This document shows positions 1 to 10,052 of a stretch of 64,000 bases of DNA, in pieces. Under the pieces are notes generated by a model. The model did no database searches. It was not told the origin of the DNA and saw only the letters and a program-made list of their open reading frames with translations. The stretch is taken from NCBI RefSeq assembly GCF_021535135.1, contig NZ_CP091036.1, forward strand, positions 1,736,001 through 1,800,000. Direction: 5' to 3'. How positions within the stretch are numbered: the first letter of the stretch is position 1; every line of letters starts with the position of its first letter. This stretch comes from Antarcticibacterium sp. 1MA-6-2. Its GTDB lineage: Bacteria > Bacteroidota > Bacteroidia > Flavobacteriales > Flavobacteriaceae. The position numbers and the translations under genes were made by a program.

Positions 1-1140
1 CACTAAGTATGGCAACACTCCTCCCTTTGTACAGGTACTTCTATAATTCTTTTCTCACTACTCATATCAATTAGATCTTCCTTCAATACAAAACGGGAAA
101 GGACATTTACTAGTTCGGCTCCGGCGGGAGAATAGTAAAGGTAGACCCATTTGTTATTTTGAAAATCCGGATCTACCGCCACTCCCATAAGACCGTCTTC
201 TTCTTCGGAATGTACCTCCAGCTTTCCTGCCAATTTTGTGGTGCCGTTTGAAGCTTTGAATATTTTTATTTCTCCCTTTCGCTCGACAATAAGGACATCT
301 CCATTATTAATTACTGCAAGTTCTGTGGGTTCATCAAGATCTTCAGCCAGTACTACCTGATGAAAATGAGTTTCCTCCGGTACCCGGATCGTAGTGGCTT
401 TAGTATAATCCAGATCCTCCTCCCCTGCAGCCCATAAAATACCACCCAATAAATGTTCTAAAAGAGCCTAGTTCGCTGTAACTCTCATCTGTATGTCCAA
501 CACCAGTATAAAAGGCCCTGCCTCCATCGTACTCGTGATACCATATTATAGGATGATCATCGCCATTCTTCCCTCCTTCATAAGTATCTTCATCTAAAGA
601 GGCCAATACATTAATGTCGGGATTAAGAGAGATATAATTGTACCATTCATCAGTCCGTTCCCAATTCTCAGGCAGATGTTTTGTGGAGGGATGGCTGGTA
701 TTGTAAACTTTAATGCTGGCTTTTTGTACGGCAGGATGGCTCTCAAAATATCCTCCCACTAATTTGCCATACCATGGCCAATGATATTCGGTGTCAGCAG
801 CGGAATGAATTCCCACAAAACCTCCACCTGCCTGAATAAATCGTTCGAAATCGGCCTGTTGCTTTAATCGAGTACATCTCCTGTAGTATTTAAAAAAACC
901 ACCGCATGATATTGCTTTAAATTGTCCTCTGTAAAAGCTGCACTGTTACTTGTCGTATCCATTTGGATTTTATTGTCCTTCCCCAGATTTAGCAGTGCCT
1001 CAACCCCGGAAGGAATAGATTTATGTTCAAAACTAAGCAGTTTTAGTGAAGATAAGTAACCGGGTTTCTTTACGTCCACTACAACTATTTATAAGAAGTG
1101 CGAATACTATTAGAAAAAAATAAAATTTGTGTATTTTCAT
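1..1140 (-). CDS. ThuA-domain / sugar-dehydrogenase-like lipoprotein (partial, frame broken)
   Basis: The gene begins at ATG 1140 and runs off the left edge. The first 20 residues form a lipoprotein signal ending in a lipobox (LINSC), so the product is probably a membrane-anchored envelope protein. A ThuA-like domain follows (RLLIFTKTA, then EHKSIPSG, FVGIHSAADTEYHWPW, GHTDESYSE). From about position 330 downward comes the start of a PQQ/sorbosone-dehydrogenase-like beta-propeller (LAVINNGDVLIVERKGEIK, GLMGVAVDPDF). This ThuA-propeller fusion is a known Bacteroidota arrangement in sugar catabolism. The frame shifts at 1032-1038 and 466-472, both RCCGGY-type scars, and near 862, where a T homopolymer seems one base short. 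I treat it as an intact gene with sequence errors. The C-terminus lies outside the window, so the fusion is inferred from its first part only. Confidence 0.75.
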
Positions 1141-1305
1141 TTTAGCTCATTAAAAAACGCAATGTACTCAATCTGTAAATTTTAGATTTAAGTATTTTCA
1201 CGTTTTTTAGATAAACACCCTGCAATAGGAGTTGTAATGCTTAACCACTATTCCAGGTCATCTCAGCTAAATGAAACAACTCCTATTTCCTTTTCATAAT
1301 ATTCC

Positions 1306-1313
1306 TAAATTTG
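1306..1313 (+). promoter_or_regulatory. Bacteroidota -7 box (TAAATTTG)
   Basis: TAAATTTG matches the Bacteroidota -7 consensus TAnnTTTG and lies just upstream of the methyltransferase coding region. A clear -33 TTTG was not seen at the usual distance, so this is a tentative promoter. If real, transcription would start near 1320 and translation would begin further downstream than 1311. Confidence 0.35.
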
Positions 1314-2499
1314 GACGGTGTTTTAAATTTTAATCAGCTTTCAATAGTAATCTTTGCTTCAAATGGGCAACATAGAAAACGCAAAACGGAAAAAGCAAAA
1401 CAGAAAACAGTAATCCCAAAACCCAAAACAATAAACCTCTTCTCCTACATAAAATTCCTCTGGCACTCCACCAATGAACATGGAGTCCACTCTCCCTTTG
1501 TCTTTAGTTTACTTACAGAATGCCTCTACAAGAAGGAAAATAAAGCTGCTCACAAAAAGCTTCTTGAATTCAGAAAAACCTTGCTAAATGACAAGAGGGA
1601 AATTGAGGTAACCGACTTTGGAGCTAAGCAGCAGGGTTTTTAAATCCAATACCCGTAAAGTTTCTGCCATTGCAAAAAATGCCGGGATTTCAAAAAAAAG
1701 AGCTATCCTGCTTAACAAGCTTACCTCCTACCTCGAGATTAAAAATGCATTGGAATTGGGAACTTCCGTAGGTATTTCTTCTGCTTCAATTGCAATGGAA
1801 AATAAGGTGAGGTTAACAACAATAGAAGGGTGCCCCGAAACGGCCAAAATCGCAGAAGAGTATTTCCAAAAATTTGAGTTGGAAAATATTCAACTTGAGG
1901 TGGGAAGTTTTGAAGAATTCTTTAGTGGAGAGTGGAGAGTGGAGAGTGGAAAGTCAGAGACTGGGAAGAGTGGAGAGTGGAGAGTGGAAAGTGGAAAGTC
2001 GAAACTGGAAAAAGGAGAGAGTGGAGAGTGGAGAGTGGAGAGTGAAGATTCAGAATTAACGAACGGAGAAAGTGGAATGTGGAAAGTGGAGAGTGGAGAG
2101 TCAGAAGCAATAAAAAGTAAACCGAAAACAGAAAACATTGAAAGAATTTCCAAATTCCAAATTCCAAATTCCAAACAACCAATATCAGAAAACAGAAAAC
2201 ATATAACTGACAACCGACAACCGATAACAGATACCCGCCAACCAACAACCGACCTGATCTACTTCGACGGCAACCACCAAAAAGAAGCTACTCTGGAATA
2301 CTTCCATAAACTTCTGCCTCTGGCGCATAATGATTCAGTCTTTATTTTTGATGATATTCACTGGTCCAAAGGAATGGAGGAAGCCTGGGAGGAGATCAAG
2401 AACCATCCGGAAGTAAGGGTGACGATTGACAGCTTTTTTTGGGGAATGGTATTCTTCCGAAGAGAACAGGAAAAAGAACATTTTATAATTAGATTGTAA
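1311..2499 (+). CDS. Class I SAM-dependent methyltransferase with inserted minisatellite
   Basis: The core shows family features: FLWHSTNEHGVHSPFVFSLL near the N-terminus, a glycine-rich SAM site (NALELGTSVGISSASIA), an acidic strand end (TTIEGCPETAKIAEEYF), the LIYFDGNHQKEATLEYF motif and a terminal SFFWGMVFFRREQ segment. This resembles the O-methyltransferase-like family common in Flavobacteriaceae; its substrate is unknown. The frame changes at 1623-1629 (GCTAAGC). Restoring GCCGGC reads FGAGSRVFKS through the junction, and the corrected length is a multiple of three. About 110 residues of repeat-encoded sequence (1924-2262) interrupt the fold between EFF and LIYFDGNH. The N-terminus before NLFSYIKFLW is also low-complexity (K/T/Q-rich), and no convincing ATG is visible, so the start is uncertain. 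Confidence 0.7.
1924..2262 (+). repeat. In-frame compound minisatellite inside the methyltransferase
   Basis: A run of degenerate 6-9 bp units (AGTGGAG / AGTGGAA) is followed by CCAAATT-type units (2150-2176), AGAAAAC-type units and a stretch of AACTGACAACCGACAACC type. The block keeps the gene's frame open for about 340 bases and translates to SGEWRVES-like repeats. The same word families recur in intergenic DNA at 3226-3345, 3660-3715, 3955-4230 and 11340-11390. It sits at a point where homologous proteins are expected to have only a short loop. Confidence 0.85.
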
Positions 2500-2550
2500 C
2501 ATATCAGTCAAAACAGCGTCCTATCTTTACATTAATTTCAGAAGCTATCC

Positions 2551-3258
2551 ATGAGCAAGGTCATTGAATTACATAATATTACCAGGGATTTTCCACTGGG
2601 CCATGAAATAATTAAAGTTTTAAAAGGCATCAATCTTGAAATTGAACGCGGGGAATATGTAGCTTTCATGGGACCCTCAGGATCGGGAAAATCTACGCTG
2701 ATGAACTTACTCGGCTGCCTTGATACGCCAACTTCAGGAAGCTATATCCTGAATGGTAAGGATGTGAGTAAAATGAGTGATGACGAACTTGCAGACATTA
2801 GGAATACTGAGATAGGCTTCGTCTTTCAGACCTTTAACCTGCTGCCCAGAACTACCGCTCTTGAGAATGTTGCTTTACCGATGGTGTACGCCGGAGCATC
2901 TAAATCTGCCAGAACTGCCAGAGCTACAGAAGTTTTGAAGAACGTTGGGCTCGCCGACAGAATGGACCATAAACCAAATCAGTTATCAGGAGGTCAGCGG
3001 CAACGGGTGGCAGTAGGCCGTGCATTGGTAAATAACCCCTCGATCATCCTGGCCGATGAACCAACCGGAAACCTGGATTCAAAAACTTCCGTAGAAATCA
3101 TGCATCTCTTTGATGACATTCACGCTGCAGGAAACACTGTAATCCTCGTAACTCACGAAGAAGAAATTGCACTGCACGCTCACAGGGTAATCCGCTTACG
3201 TGATGGGGTGATTGAAAGTGATGAGAAGCGAAGTGAGAAGGTAGAAGTACGAAGTTAG
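2551..3258 (+). CDS. MacB/LolD-type ABC transporter ATP-binding protein
   Basis: A complete 235-residue ATPase with Walker [10 protein letters not shown] (about residue 41), Q-loop [11 protein letters not shown], signature [15 protein letters not shown], Walker [14 protein letters not shown] and switch histidine VTHEEE. The [10 protein letters not shown] sequence is typical of the MacB/LolD/FtsE group that energises extraction or efflux from the periplasmic side. No permease is adjacent, so its partner is encoded elsewhere. The last ten or so codons (after RDGVIES) run into a GAAG-rich repeat that continues past the stop, so the C-terminal tail is probably repeat-derived. Confidence 0.9.
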   Translation: MSKVIELHNITRDFPLGHEIIKVLKGINLEIERGEYVAFMGPSGSGKSTLMNLLGCLDTPTSGSYILNGKDVSKMSDDELADIRNTEIGFVFQTFNLLPRTTALENVALPMVYAGASKSARTARATEVLKNVGLADRMDHKPNQLSGGQRQRVAVGRALVNNPSIILADEPTGNLDSKTSVEIMHLFDDIHAAGNTVILVTHEEEIALHAHRVIRLRDGVIESDEKRSEKVEVRS

Positions 3259-3766
3259 AAGTACGAAGTTGGAAGTCCGAAGTCGGAAGTTGGAAGTTGG
3301 AAGTTAGAAGTTATAAGTTATAAGTTATAAGTTATAAATAGAAAGTTTTGTTCCGTCCCTGATTGCGACTCCGTGCCAGCATTAGGTGCTAGAAGTGCAA
3401 ATTTAGAATTTGGAAGCAGTCACGGATCACAGATCCGCGCCAGCACGTTGAATTAAGAGGCCAGAATTAAGCCTGCCCGCCGTGGCGGGAGACAAGACTT
3501 TAAATTGAAATAAGATCTGCGGAAATCTGCGAGTTCTGCGGGAAAAAAATATAGAAGTACGAAATTAGAAGTGCAAAATTAAAATCACGAGTCTCAAATT
3601 CTGCGAGTTCTGCGGGAAAATTTTGCAACTGTAACCTTTAACAGACTCTATTACCCGCTGTTACTTTCCACTCTCCACTCTCCACTTTTTCCTTTCCCCT
3701 CTCTACTTTTTAGAACATTTTTCACCTACTCAAATCAATTTCTTAACTTGTAATAAATTTACCTAA
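3226..3766 (+). repeat. Repeat-filled intergenic region
   Basis: This gap of about 500 bp holds no gene. It starts with GAAGTACGAAGTTAGAAG-like units (3226-3345, including four TTATAAG units). A mosaic of dispersed elements follows: a palindrome GCCTGCCCGCCGTGGCGGG near 3472-3490 and a direct repeat TCTGCGAGTTCTGCGGGAAAA near 3528 and 3602. A CCACTCTCCACTCTCC stretch (3668-3690) is the complement of the minisatellite in the upstream methyltransferase. Confidence 0.75.
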
Positions 3767-4027
3767 ATGCTGGATTTCGATCGGGAAACATGGATTTACA
3801 TAGGATTAATAGGATTTTTTCTGTTCTACTATTTCTACAGCTCCCGTAGGGCGAAAAGCGAGCGGAGAGCAAGAAAGAATCAGAGCTTTAGAAGAAGATA
3901 CCTTGAACGCAAAAAAGAATTAAACAAAGAAGATGATCTTCCCGCTGATGGTTCGAGAGTTGGAAGACTCAAGAACCAAGAAACAAGAGGCAAGAATCAA
4001 GAATCAAGAGGCAAGAAGCAGGAATAA
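3767..4027 (+). CDS. Small CcmD-like single-pass membrane protein
   Basis: The 86-residue product has one membrane segment (WIYIGLIGFFLFYYFYSS, residues 9-26) followed by a very basic region (RRAKSERRARKNQSFRRRYLERKK). That layout suits a short N-out/C-in protein and superficially resembles CcmD, but no cytochrome c maturation genes are nearby. The last 20 or so residues (NQETRGKNQESRGKKQE) are encoded by AAGAATCAAG-type tandem repeats, so the native C-terminus has probably been extended by repeat growth. Function unknown. Confidence 0.55.
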   Translation: MLDFDRETWIYIGLIGFFLFYYFYSSRRAKSERRARKNQSFRRRYLERKKELNKEDDLPADGSRVGRLKNQETRGKNQESRGKKQE

Positions 4028-4230
4028 AAGGAGCTATTATTTCAGACTTCAAGTTTCAGATACGGCTTACAAAAAAGATTTAACACGAATAGAAAACGGT
4101 AAACAGAAAACGGTAAACAAAACTCAGTTTATCAAAATAATAAAGAAAGAACCGAGAACTAACAACCTACAACTGAGAACAGAGAACTGAGAACAGAGAA
4201 CCAACAACTGACAACCTAGAATTGAGAACT
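3955..4230 (+). repeat. Degenerate purine-rich tandem repeats
   Basis: Successive families of 8-10 bp units occur: AAGAACCAAGAAACAAGAGG, then AGAAAACGGTAAAC (twice, 4090-4118), then AACTGAGAACAGAGAACTGAG and CAACAACTGACAACC. They begin inside the preceding small gene and end a few bases before the adenosyltransferase start. G and A dominate the + strand throughout. Confidence 0.75.
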
Positions 4231-4234
4231 AAAA

Positions 4235-4808
4235 ATGAAAATATACACTAAAACTAAGCGACAAAGGCACCACTTCACTTTTTGGAGGAACCCGTGTCCC
4301 GAAGCATCATATTCGCATTGAAAGCTATGGAACAATTGATGAACTTAACGCGCACATTGGCCTCGTGAAAGATCAGGATTGTGGAGAGCATACCAGGAAA
4401 ATCCTGAACCGGGTGCAGGACTGGCTATTTACTATTGGTTCTACGCTTGCCACTGAACCTGAAAAAGCCACCCTTAAAAATGGTAAGGAACGGCTTACAA
4501 TTCCTAAGATTACATTTGAAGACATAGAGCTGCTGGAATTGGAAATGGACCGGATGAATGAGGAGCTGCCGGAGATGACACACTTCGTGCTTCCGGGTGG
4601 GCATCAATCTGTGTCATTCTGTCACATAGCCCGTTGCGTGTGCCGTCGTGCTGAGAGAAATGCCACTGCTTTACACGAATTAAATCCCTTTGACGAGCTC
4701 ATTTTGCAATACCTGAACCGACTCTCTGACTACCTCTTTGTGCTGGCACGGAAATTGTCCAAAGACTTACACGCAGACGAAGTTAAATGGATCCCTCAAA
4801 AGGGATAA
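4235..4808 (+). CDS. ATP:cob(I)alamin adenosyltransferase (PduO type)
   Basis: The enzyme transfers adenosyl from ATP to cob(I)alamin, supplying coenzyme B12 to the mutase encoded near 50 kb. The N-terminus reads MKIYTKT, then a scar, then DKGTTSLFGGTRVPKHHIRIESYGTIDELNAHIG. Conserved features include the SYGTIDELNA motif and the C-terminal CRRAERNATAL helix. The frame breaks at 4253-4259 (ACTAAGC); restoring ACCGGC gives KTGDKGTT, the family's ATP-binding start, and makes 573 bases (190 residues plus stop). The visible open frame alone (from 4365) would miss the catalytic N-terminus. It stands alone, with repeats upstream and DUF2795 downstream. Confidence 0.9.
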
Positions 4809-4908
4809 TTCCCCGCCTGTTTTTTCCTCTACACTGGGCGGAAAATTTTTACAACAAGCCCACAAGAGTACGTTCATTTTATTATTGATATAATAATAGA
4901 TTTTTTTC

Positions 4909-4938
4909 TTGCTTATTACCGCAAAAAATTTATTTTTG
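4909..4938 (+). promoter_or_regulatory. Promoter for the DUF2795 gene
   Basis: A -7 element TATTTTTG (4931-4938) fits TAnnTTTG, with a -33 TTG at 4909-4911 about 19 bases upstream. The ATG of the next gene follows 24 bases later. Spacing and both elements match the Bacteroidota housekeeping promoter. Confidence 0.6.
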
Positions 4939-4961
4939 CAAAAATTAAAACCCGATAATCA

Positions 4962-5183
4962 ATGTATTGGACTTTAGAACTCGCATCCTATCTTAGTGAT
5001 GCACCCTGGTTAACAACAAAAGATGAGTTGATCGATTATGCCATTCGAACAGGCGCTCCGCTGGAAGTAGTGGAAAACCTTCAGTCTATTGAAGATGAAG
5101 GGGATTCATATGACTCTATTGAAGAGATCTGGCCTGATTATCCTACGGATGAGGATTATCTCTGGAACGAGGACGAATATTAA
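4962..5183 (+). CDS. DUF2795 family protein
   Basis: A 73-residue acidic protein (WTLELASYLSDAPWLTTKDELIDYAIRTGAPLEVVENLQSI). The helix-rich region resembles DUF2795, short proteins found widely in Bacteroidota. The C-terminus is Asp/Glu/Tyr-rich. It lies directly before secA but is separated from it by a terminator and a second promoter, so the two are probably separate transcripts. Function unknown. Confidence 0.75.
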   Translation: MYWTLELASYLSDAPWLTTKDELIDYAIRTGAPLEVVENLQSIEDEGDSYDSIEEIWPDYPTDEDYLWNEDEY

Positions 5184-5202
5184 AAACATTACGCAGGATA
5201 GC

Positions 5203-5233
5203 AAAAAGGTCTCAATATTGAGGCTTTTTTTTT
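5203..5233 (+). terminator. Rho-independent terminator before secA
   Basis: A hairpin AAGGTCTCAA / TTGAGGCTTT (ten pairs including two G-T wobbles, two-base loop) is followed by a run of T. It ends the DUF2795 transcript. Confidence 0.8.
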
Positions 5234-5236
5234 GCG

Positions 5237-5244
5237 TACATTTG
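5237..5244 (+). promoter_or_regulatory. -7 box for secA
   Basis: TACATTTG matches TAnnTTTG and lies 24 bases before the secA ATG, right after the terminator. A TTG at 5218-5220 could be the -33 element, although the 16-base spacing is slightly short. Confidence 0.5.
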
Positions 5245-5267
5245 AAACATATTAAACACAAAAAACT

Positions 5268-8200
5268 ATGAGTTTTTTAGATTCTGTATTAAAAGTATTT
5301 GTTGGCGACAAGTCTAAAAAAGACGTCAAAGAAATACAACCTATAGTAGACAAAATAAAAGCCCTTGAGAAAGAATTTGAGGCGCTTTCCCTTGATGAGC
5401 TTCGCGCAAAGACAGTAGAATTCAAAAAGAAGATTGCTGATGCTACCGCCGATATAAATCAGAAGATCACAGATCTAAACAAGGAAGCCGATGAGAGCGA
5501 TGATATCACCCGTAATGAAGACATTTATGCCGAAATAGATGCCCTGAAAGATAAAAGATATGAGGCCAGTGAAGCTGTTCTCAACGAAATTCTTCCGCAG
5601 GCATTTGCGACGGTTAAAGAAACTGCAAAACGTTTTGTAGCTAATCCTACAATGAGAGTTGAGGCAACAGCTTTTGATCGTGAAATTTCAGCAGAGAAAC
5701 CTTATGTAGAGCTTGATGGTGATCACGCTGTATGGAGCAACTCCTGGGATGCAGCCGGAAAACCCATTACCTGGGATATGGTACACTACGATGTGCAGCT
5801 TATTGGTGGTGTGGCAATGCACCAGGGAAAAATTGCAGAAATGCAGACCGGGGAAGGTAAAACCCTTGTGGCTACCCTTCCTATGTATCTCAATGCCCTT
5901 GCGGGAAACGGGGTGCATCTTATTACAGTGAACGATTATCTTGCCAAGCGTGACAGTGCGTGGATGGCACCTATCTTTGAATTCCACGGCCTTACAGTAG
6001 ATTGTATAGATTACCACCGTCCAAATTCGGCAGCCAGAAGAAAAGCATATAATGCGGATATAACTTACGGAACGAACAACGAATTCGGATTTGATTACCT
6101 GCGTGATAACATGTCTCACGCTCCGGATGATCTTGTACAACGTCCGCACAATTATGCGATTGTGGATGAGGTGGATTCGGTGTTGATCGATGATGCTCGT
6201 ACCCCGCTTATTATATCCGGGCCTATTCCAAAAGGTGATGTACACGAGTTTGAGGTTTTAAAACCTGCGATTCACAACATAGTAGAAGTACAGCGACAAC
6301 ATCTTACAAAGATCCTTGCTGAAGCAAAAAAACTTATCGCTGCCGGAAAGACTGAAGAAGGTGGACTGCAACTGTTACGTGTACACCGCGGACTTCCGAA
6401 AAACAAAGCACTCATTAAATATTTAAGTGAGGAAGGTATTCGTCAACTCCTTCAAAAAACTGAAAATAAATATATGGCAGACAACAACCGGGAAATGCCT
6501 ACGGTTGATGAAGAGCTGTATTTTGTGATTGAAGAGAAAAACAACCAAATAGATCTTACCGACAAAGGAATTGAGTTTCTTTCAGGTAAAGATGATCCGG
6601 ACTTTTTCGTGATGCCGGAGATAGGCATGGAAATCGCCAAAATTGAAAAACAAAATCTTTCTAAAGAAGAAGAAGCTGAGAAAAAAGAAGATCTTTTCCG
6701 CGAGTACAGTGTGAAAAGCGAGCGTATTCATACGCTGAGACAACTGCTGAAAGCTTATACTCTTTTTGAAAAAGATACTGAATATGTAGTTATCGAAAAC
6801 AAGGTGAAAATTGTTGACGAACAAACAGGACGTATTATGGAAGGCCGCCGTTACAGCGATGGTCTCCACCAGGCTATAGAGGCCAAGGAGAATGTAAAGA
6901 TCGAAGATGCAACCCAGACTTTTGCAACTATTACCCTTCAAAACTACTTCAGGATGTACCGAAAACTTTCGGGGATGACTGGTACAGCTGTTACTGAAGC
7001 AGGTGAATTCTGGGAAATATATAAAATGGATGTGGTTGAAATTCCTACCAATCGCCCTATTGCACGTGCAGATAAAGAAGATCTCGTTTATAAGACTAAA
7101 AGAGAGAAATATAACGCAGTTATTGAGGAAGTGACAAATCTTTCTCATGCCGGAAGACCTGTTCTTATTGGAACAACTTCCGTAGAGATTTCAGAATTAT
7201 TGAGCCGTATGCTTACGCTTCGAAAAGTACCTCATAACGTACTGAACGCGAAACTGCATAAAAAAGAAGCCGATATTGTTGCCGAAGCAGGTAACTCAGG
7301 AATTGTGACCATCGCCACTAACATGGCAGGTCGTGGTACCGACATTAAACTGAGTCCGGATGTTAAGAAAGCCGGGGGTCTCGCCATAATAGGTACTGAA
7401 CGTCACGATTCAAGACGTGTTGACAGGCAGCTGCGAGGTCGTGCTTACCGTCAGGGAGATCCGGGAAGTTCTCAGTTTTACGTATCTCTTGAAGATAATC
7501 TTATGAGATTGTTTGGTTCTGAACGTATTGCCAAACTTATGGACCGTATGGGACTTGAAGAAGGTGAAGTAATTCAGCATTCCATGATTTCCAAGTCTAT
7601 TGAAAGGGCTCAGAAAAAAGTGGAAGAGAACAACTTTGGAGTCCGTAAGCGATTGCTGGAATATGATGATGTGATGAATGCACAGAGAGAAGTGATCTAC
7701 AAACGTCGTTACCACGCATTATTTGGAGACAGGTTGAAGGTGGATATTGCCAATATGATCTTTGATACTGCGGAAGTTATTACCGAAACCAATAAAATGG
7801 CTACGGACTTTAAGAACTTCGAATTTGAGCTTATTAGATATTTCTCCATGAGTTCTCCTGTGACCGAAGATCAGTTTGCAAAGATGGATGTTCAGAAAAT
7901 TGCTTAGCGAAGTTTACAAGGCGGCATACGAACATTATCACACGAAGATGGATCGTACTGCAAAAACTGCATATCCTATTATAAAGCAGGTTTATGAGGA
8001 CGAATCAAATAATTTTGAAAGAATTGCAGTTCCTTTTACCGATGGTACAAAGAGCCTGCAGGTTGTAACAAATCTGGAGAAAGCTTATGAAACTGAAGGA
8101 AAGCAACTAACAAAAGATTTTGAAAAGAACATCACCCTGGCTATAATTGATGATTCCTGGAAGACACACCTGCGGAAGATGGATGAGTTAAAGCAGAGTG

Positions 8201-8631
8201 TTCAGCTTGCGGTTCACGAACAAAAAGATCCACTTCTTATTTACAAGTTTGAGGCTTTTGAATTGTTCAAAGTGATGATTGACCAGGTGAATAAGGACGT
8301 TATCTCCTTCCTGTTTAAAGGTGAAATTCCTGAAGGAAACACTCAAAACATCAGGGAAGCACGACAAACCAGACCAAAGGAAAAAGTTGAGACCAACAAG
8401 GAGGAAATTCCAAATATGGATGAGCGGGCAGCTCAAAGTCGCGCTGCAGGTCAAAGAACTCAGCAACGCCCGCAGGTTACTGAAACAATTGTAAGAGAAC
8501 AGCCGAAAATCGGCCGTAATGATAAAGTTACCCTGAAGAATGTAATGTCAGGGGAAACTAAATCAATGAAATACAAGCAGGCCATTCCTCTTTTAGACAA
8601 AGGAGATTGGGTACTGACGGGGAACCAATAG
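5268..8631 (+). CDS. secA: Preprotein translocase ATPase SecA
   Basis: SecA is the motor that drives proteins through SecYEG. Visible features are Walker A MQTGEGKT (about residue 191), [19 protein letters not shown], the NMAGRGTDI helicase motif, [30 protein letters not shown], and the scaffold region [20 protein letters not shown]. Total length is 1120 residues, normal for Bacteroidota, which carry an insertion in the first nucleotide-binding domain. The frame breaks at 7902-7908 (GCTTAGC); replacing this with GCCGGC joins KIA to [13 protein letters not shown] and restores a multiple of three. A frameshift in this essential gene cannot be real, which argues for sequence error. Transcribed from its own promoter and ended by a strong hairpin. 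Confidence 0.97.
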
Positions 8632-8671
8632 TTTCTTGTTGTAGACTTGCAAATCCTATTATGTATATAAA

Positions 8672-8702
8672 AACCTGAAGTGTAATGCTTCAGGTTTTTT
8701 TT
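8672..8702 (+). terminator. secA terminator
   Basis: Perfect 9-bp stem AACCTGAAG / CTTCAGGTT with a short loop followed by T8, 40 bases after the secA stop. Confidence 0.9.
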
Positions 8703-8771
8703 GATTACAAATTGAGGCTAACCTGGTTTAATTGACAGGCGAAGTATGTTATTTCTCTCTACTTGTTATGT

Positions 8772-9668
8772 CCCCCCGAGCGCAGTCGAGGGGTCTCTAT
8801 ATAGCAGGATCATCCTAAGAAGAAGGACTCGACTGCGCTCGACCTGACAGTATTATTTCAACAGAGGTAATTCCAACTTTTTCCACGCCATCCTCGGAAT
8901 AATTCATAGCATCCTCATTAGATTATACAGGTAAGTGTCCCCCCGAGCGCAGTCGAGGGGTCTCTATGTAGCAGGTTCATCCTTAGAAGAAGGTCTCGAC
9001 TGCGCTCGACCTGACAGCACAAGTTCAACAGAGGTAACTCCCAGCTCTTTCCACGTCATCCTCGGAATTCATAGCATCCTCATTAGCTTTCAAAGGTAAG
9101 TGACCCCAGAGCGTAGTCGAAGGGTCCTTATGTACCAATTATTCTAAGAAGGAGGTCTCGACTGCGCTCGACCTGACAGTACTGTTTCAACAGAGGTAAT
9201 TTCCCCTCTTTCAACGTCATCCCGATATTATTACATTATCCAAGATTTCACAGGCAAATGTCCCCCCGAGCGCAGTCGAGGGGTCTCTATGTAGCAGGAT
9301 CATCCTTAGAAGAAGGTCTCGACTGCGCTCGACCTGACAGTACTGGTTCAACAGAGGTAATTCCCAGCTCTTTCCACGTCATCCTGGTATAATTCCTAGC
9401 ATTCGCATTAGATTATACAGGTAAGTGTCCCCCCGAGCGCAGTCGAGGGGTCTTTATGTAGCAGGATTATCCCAAGAAGAAGGTATCGACTGCGCTCGAC
9501 CTGACAGTACTTTTTCAACAGAGGTAATTTCCACTCTTTCAACGTCATCCCGATGTTATTACATTATCCAAGATTTCACAGGCAAATGTCCCCCCGAGCG
9601 CAGTCGAGGGGTCCTTATGTAACGGGATCATTCTAAAGAGAAGGTCTCGACTGCGCTCGACCTGACAG
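8772..9668. repeat. Six-copy array of an inverted-repeat element
   Basis: Each copy has arms GAGCGCAGTCGAG and CTCGACTGCGCTC about 37-38 bases apart (arm 1 starts at 8778, 8945, 9109, 9268, 9435 and 9596), flanked by CCCC and CCTGACAG. The period is 159-167 bp. Spacers are conserved and of two types: one with GCATCCTCATTAG (after copies 1, 2 and, diverged, 4) and one with ATTACATTATCCAAG (after copies 3 and 5), so the array grew partly by duplicating a two-copy unit of about 330 bp. It fills the gap between convergent secA and the anti-sigma gene. Small ORFs inside are repeat artefacts. Confidence 0.92.
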
Positions 9669-9680
9669 TATGGGATTTTC

Positions 9681-10052
9681 CTATTGCCTTTCGATCAACC
9701 TCTTCAAAAACGGAATTTCCAGTAGAAACAGCGCAACAAAAGCTATGGCCCACGTCATTGTTTGGGAGAGCTCAATTTTGGGAACAGAGAAGCTGTTGAA
9801 GTCCGGTAAAGAGAAATTTGAAATTAAAGAGTAGCCAGTATTCATTTGGTAAAAGCCAAAAAAGGCTATTCCTATAATACTAAAAATTATTGTCCACGCC
9901 TGACGGGAGATGAGCGGTTTATATTCAAAAACCGCCTTCTTTACTGCAATTGCCTTCATTACATTTGCTGAAAAATCTATTGAAGGTTTTTCCAAACCTG
10001 CATCTTTCATCATCTTTTGCATCAGCAATTCTTCTCTAGACCGCTTTTCCAT
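9681..10052 (-). CDS. Putative anti-sigma factor / small membrane protein
   Basis: A 123-residue protein with a charged N-terminus (MEKRSREELLMQKMMKDAGLEKPSIDFSANVMKAI) and two hydrophobic segments (WTIIFSIIGIAFFGFYQM and MTWAIAFVALFLLEIPFL). Its start overlaps the end of the upstream ECF sigma gene by 31 bases, which implies translational coupling. Position and layout suggest an anti-sigma or sigma-regulating membrane protein, but no zinc-finger anti-sigma motif is visible. Confidence 0.65.
   Translation of the reverse strand: MEKRSREELLMQKMMKDAGLEKPSIDFSANVMKAIAVKKAVFEYKPLISRQAWTIIFSIIGIAFFGFYQMNTGYSLISNFSLPDFNSFSVPKIELSQTMTWAIAFVALFLLEIPFLKRLIERQ

Noticed and set aside
1..1140. True pseudogene (ThuA/sugar dehydrogenase)
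   Set aside because: Two of three breaks are the RCCGGY scar class and the other is a homopolymer, so sequence error is more likely than gene decay.
5688..7715. Long minus-strand ORFs under secA
   Set aside because: They are shadows of the secA frame, with no start context or family features.
9425..9622. ORF inside the repeat array
   Set aside because: Its frame only follows the repeat units; no independent coding signal.
8772..9668. CRISPR array
   Set aside because: Spacers are conserved between copies, the unit is about 160 bp with inverted arms, and no cas gene is near.
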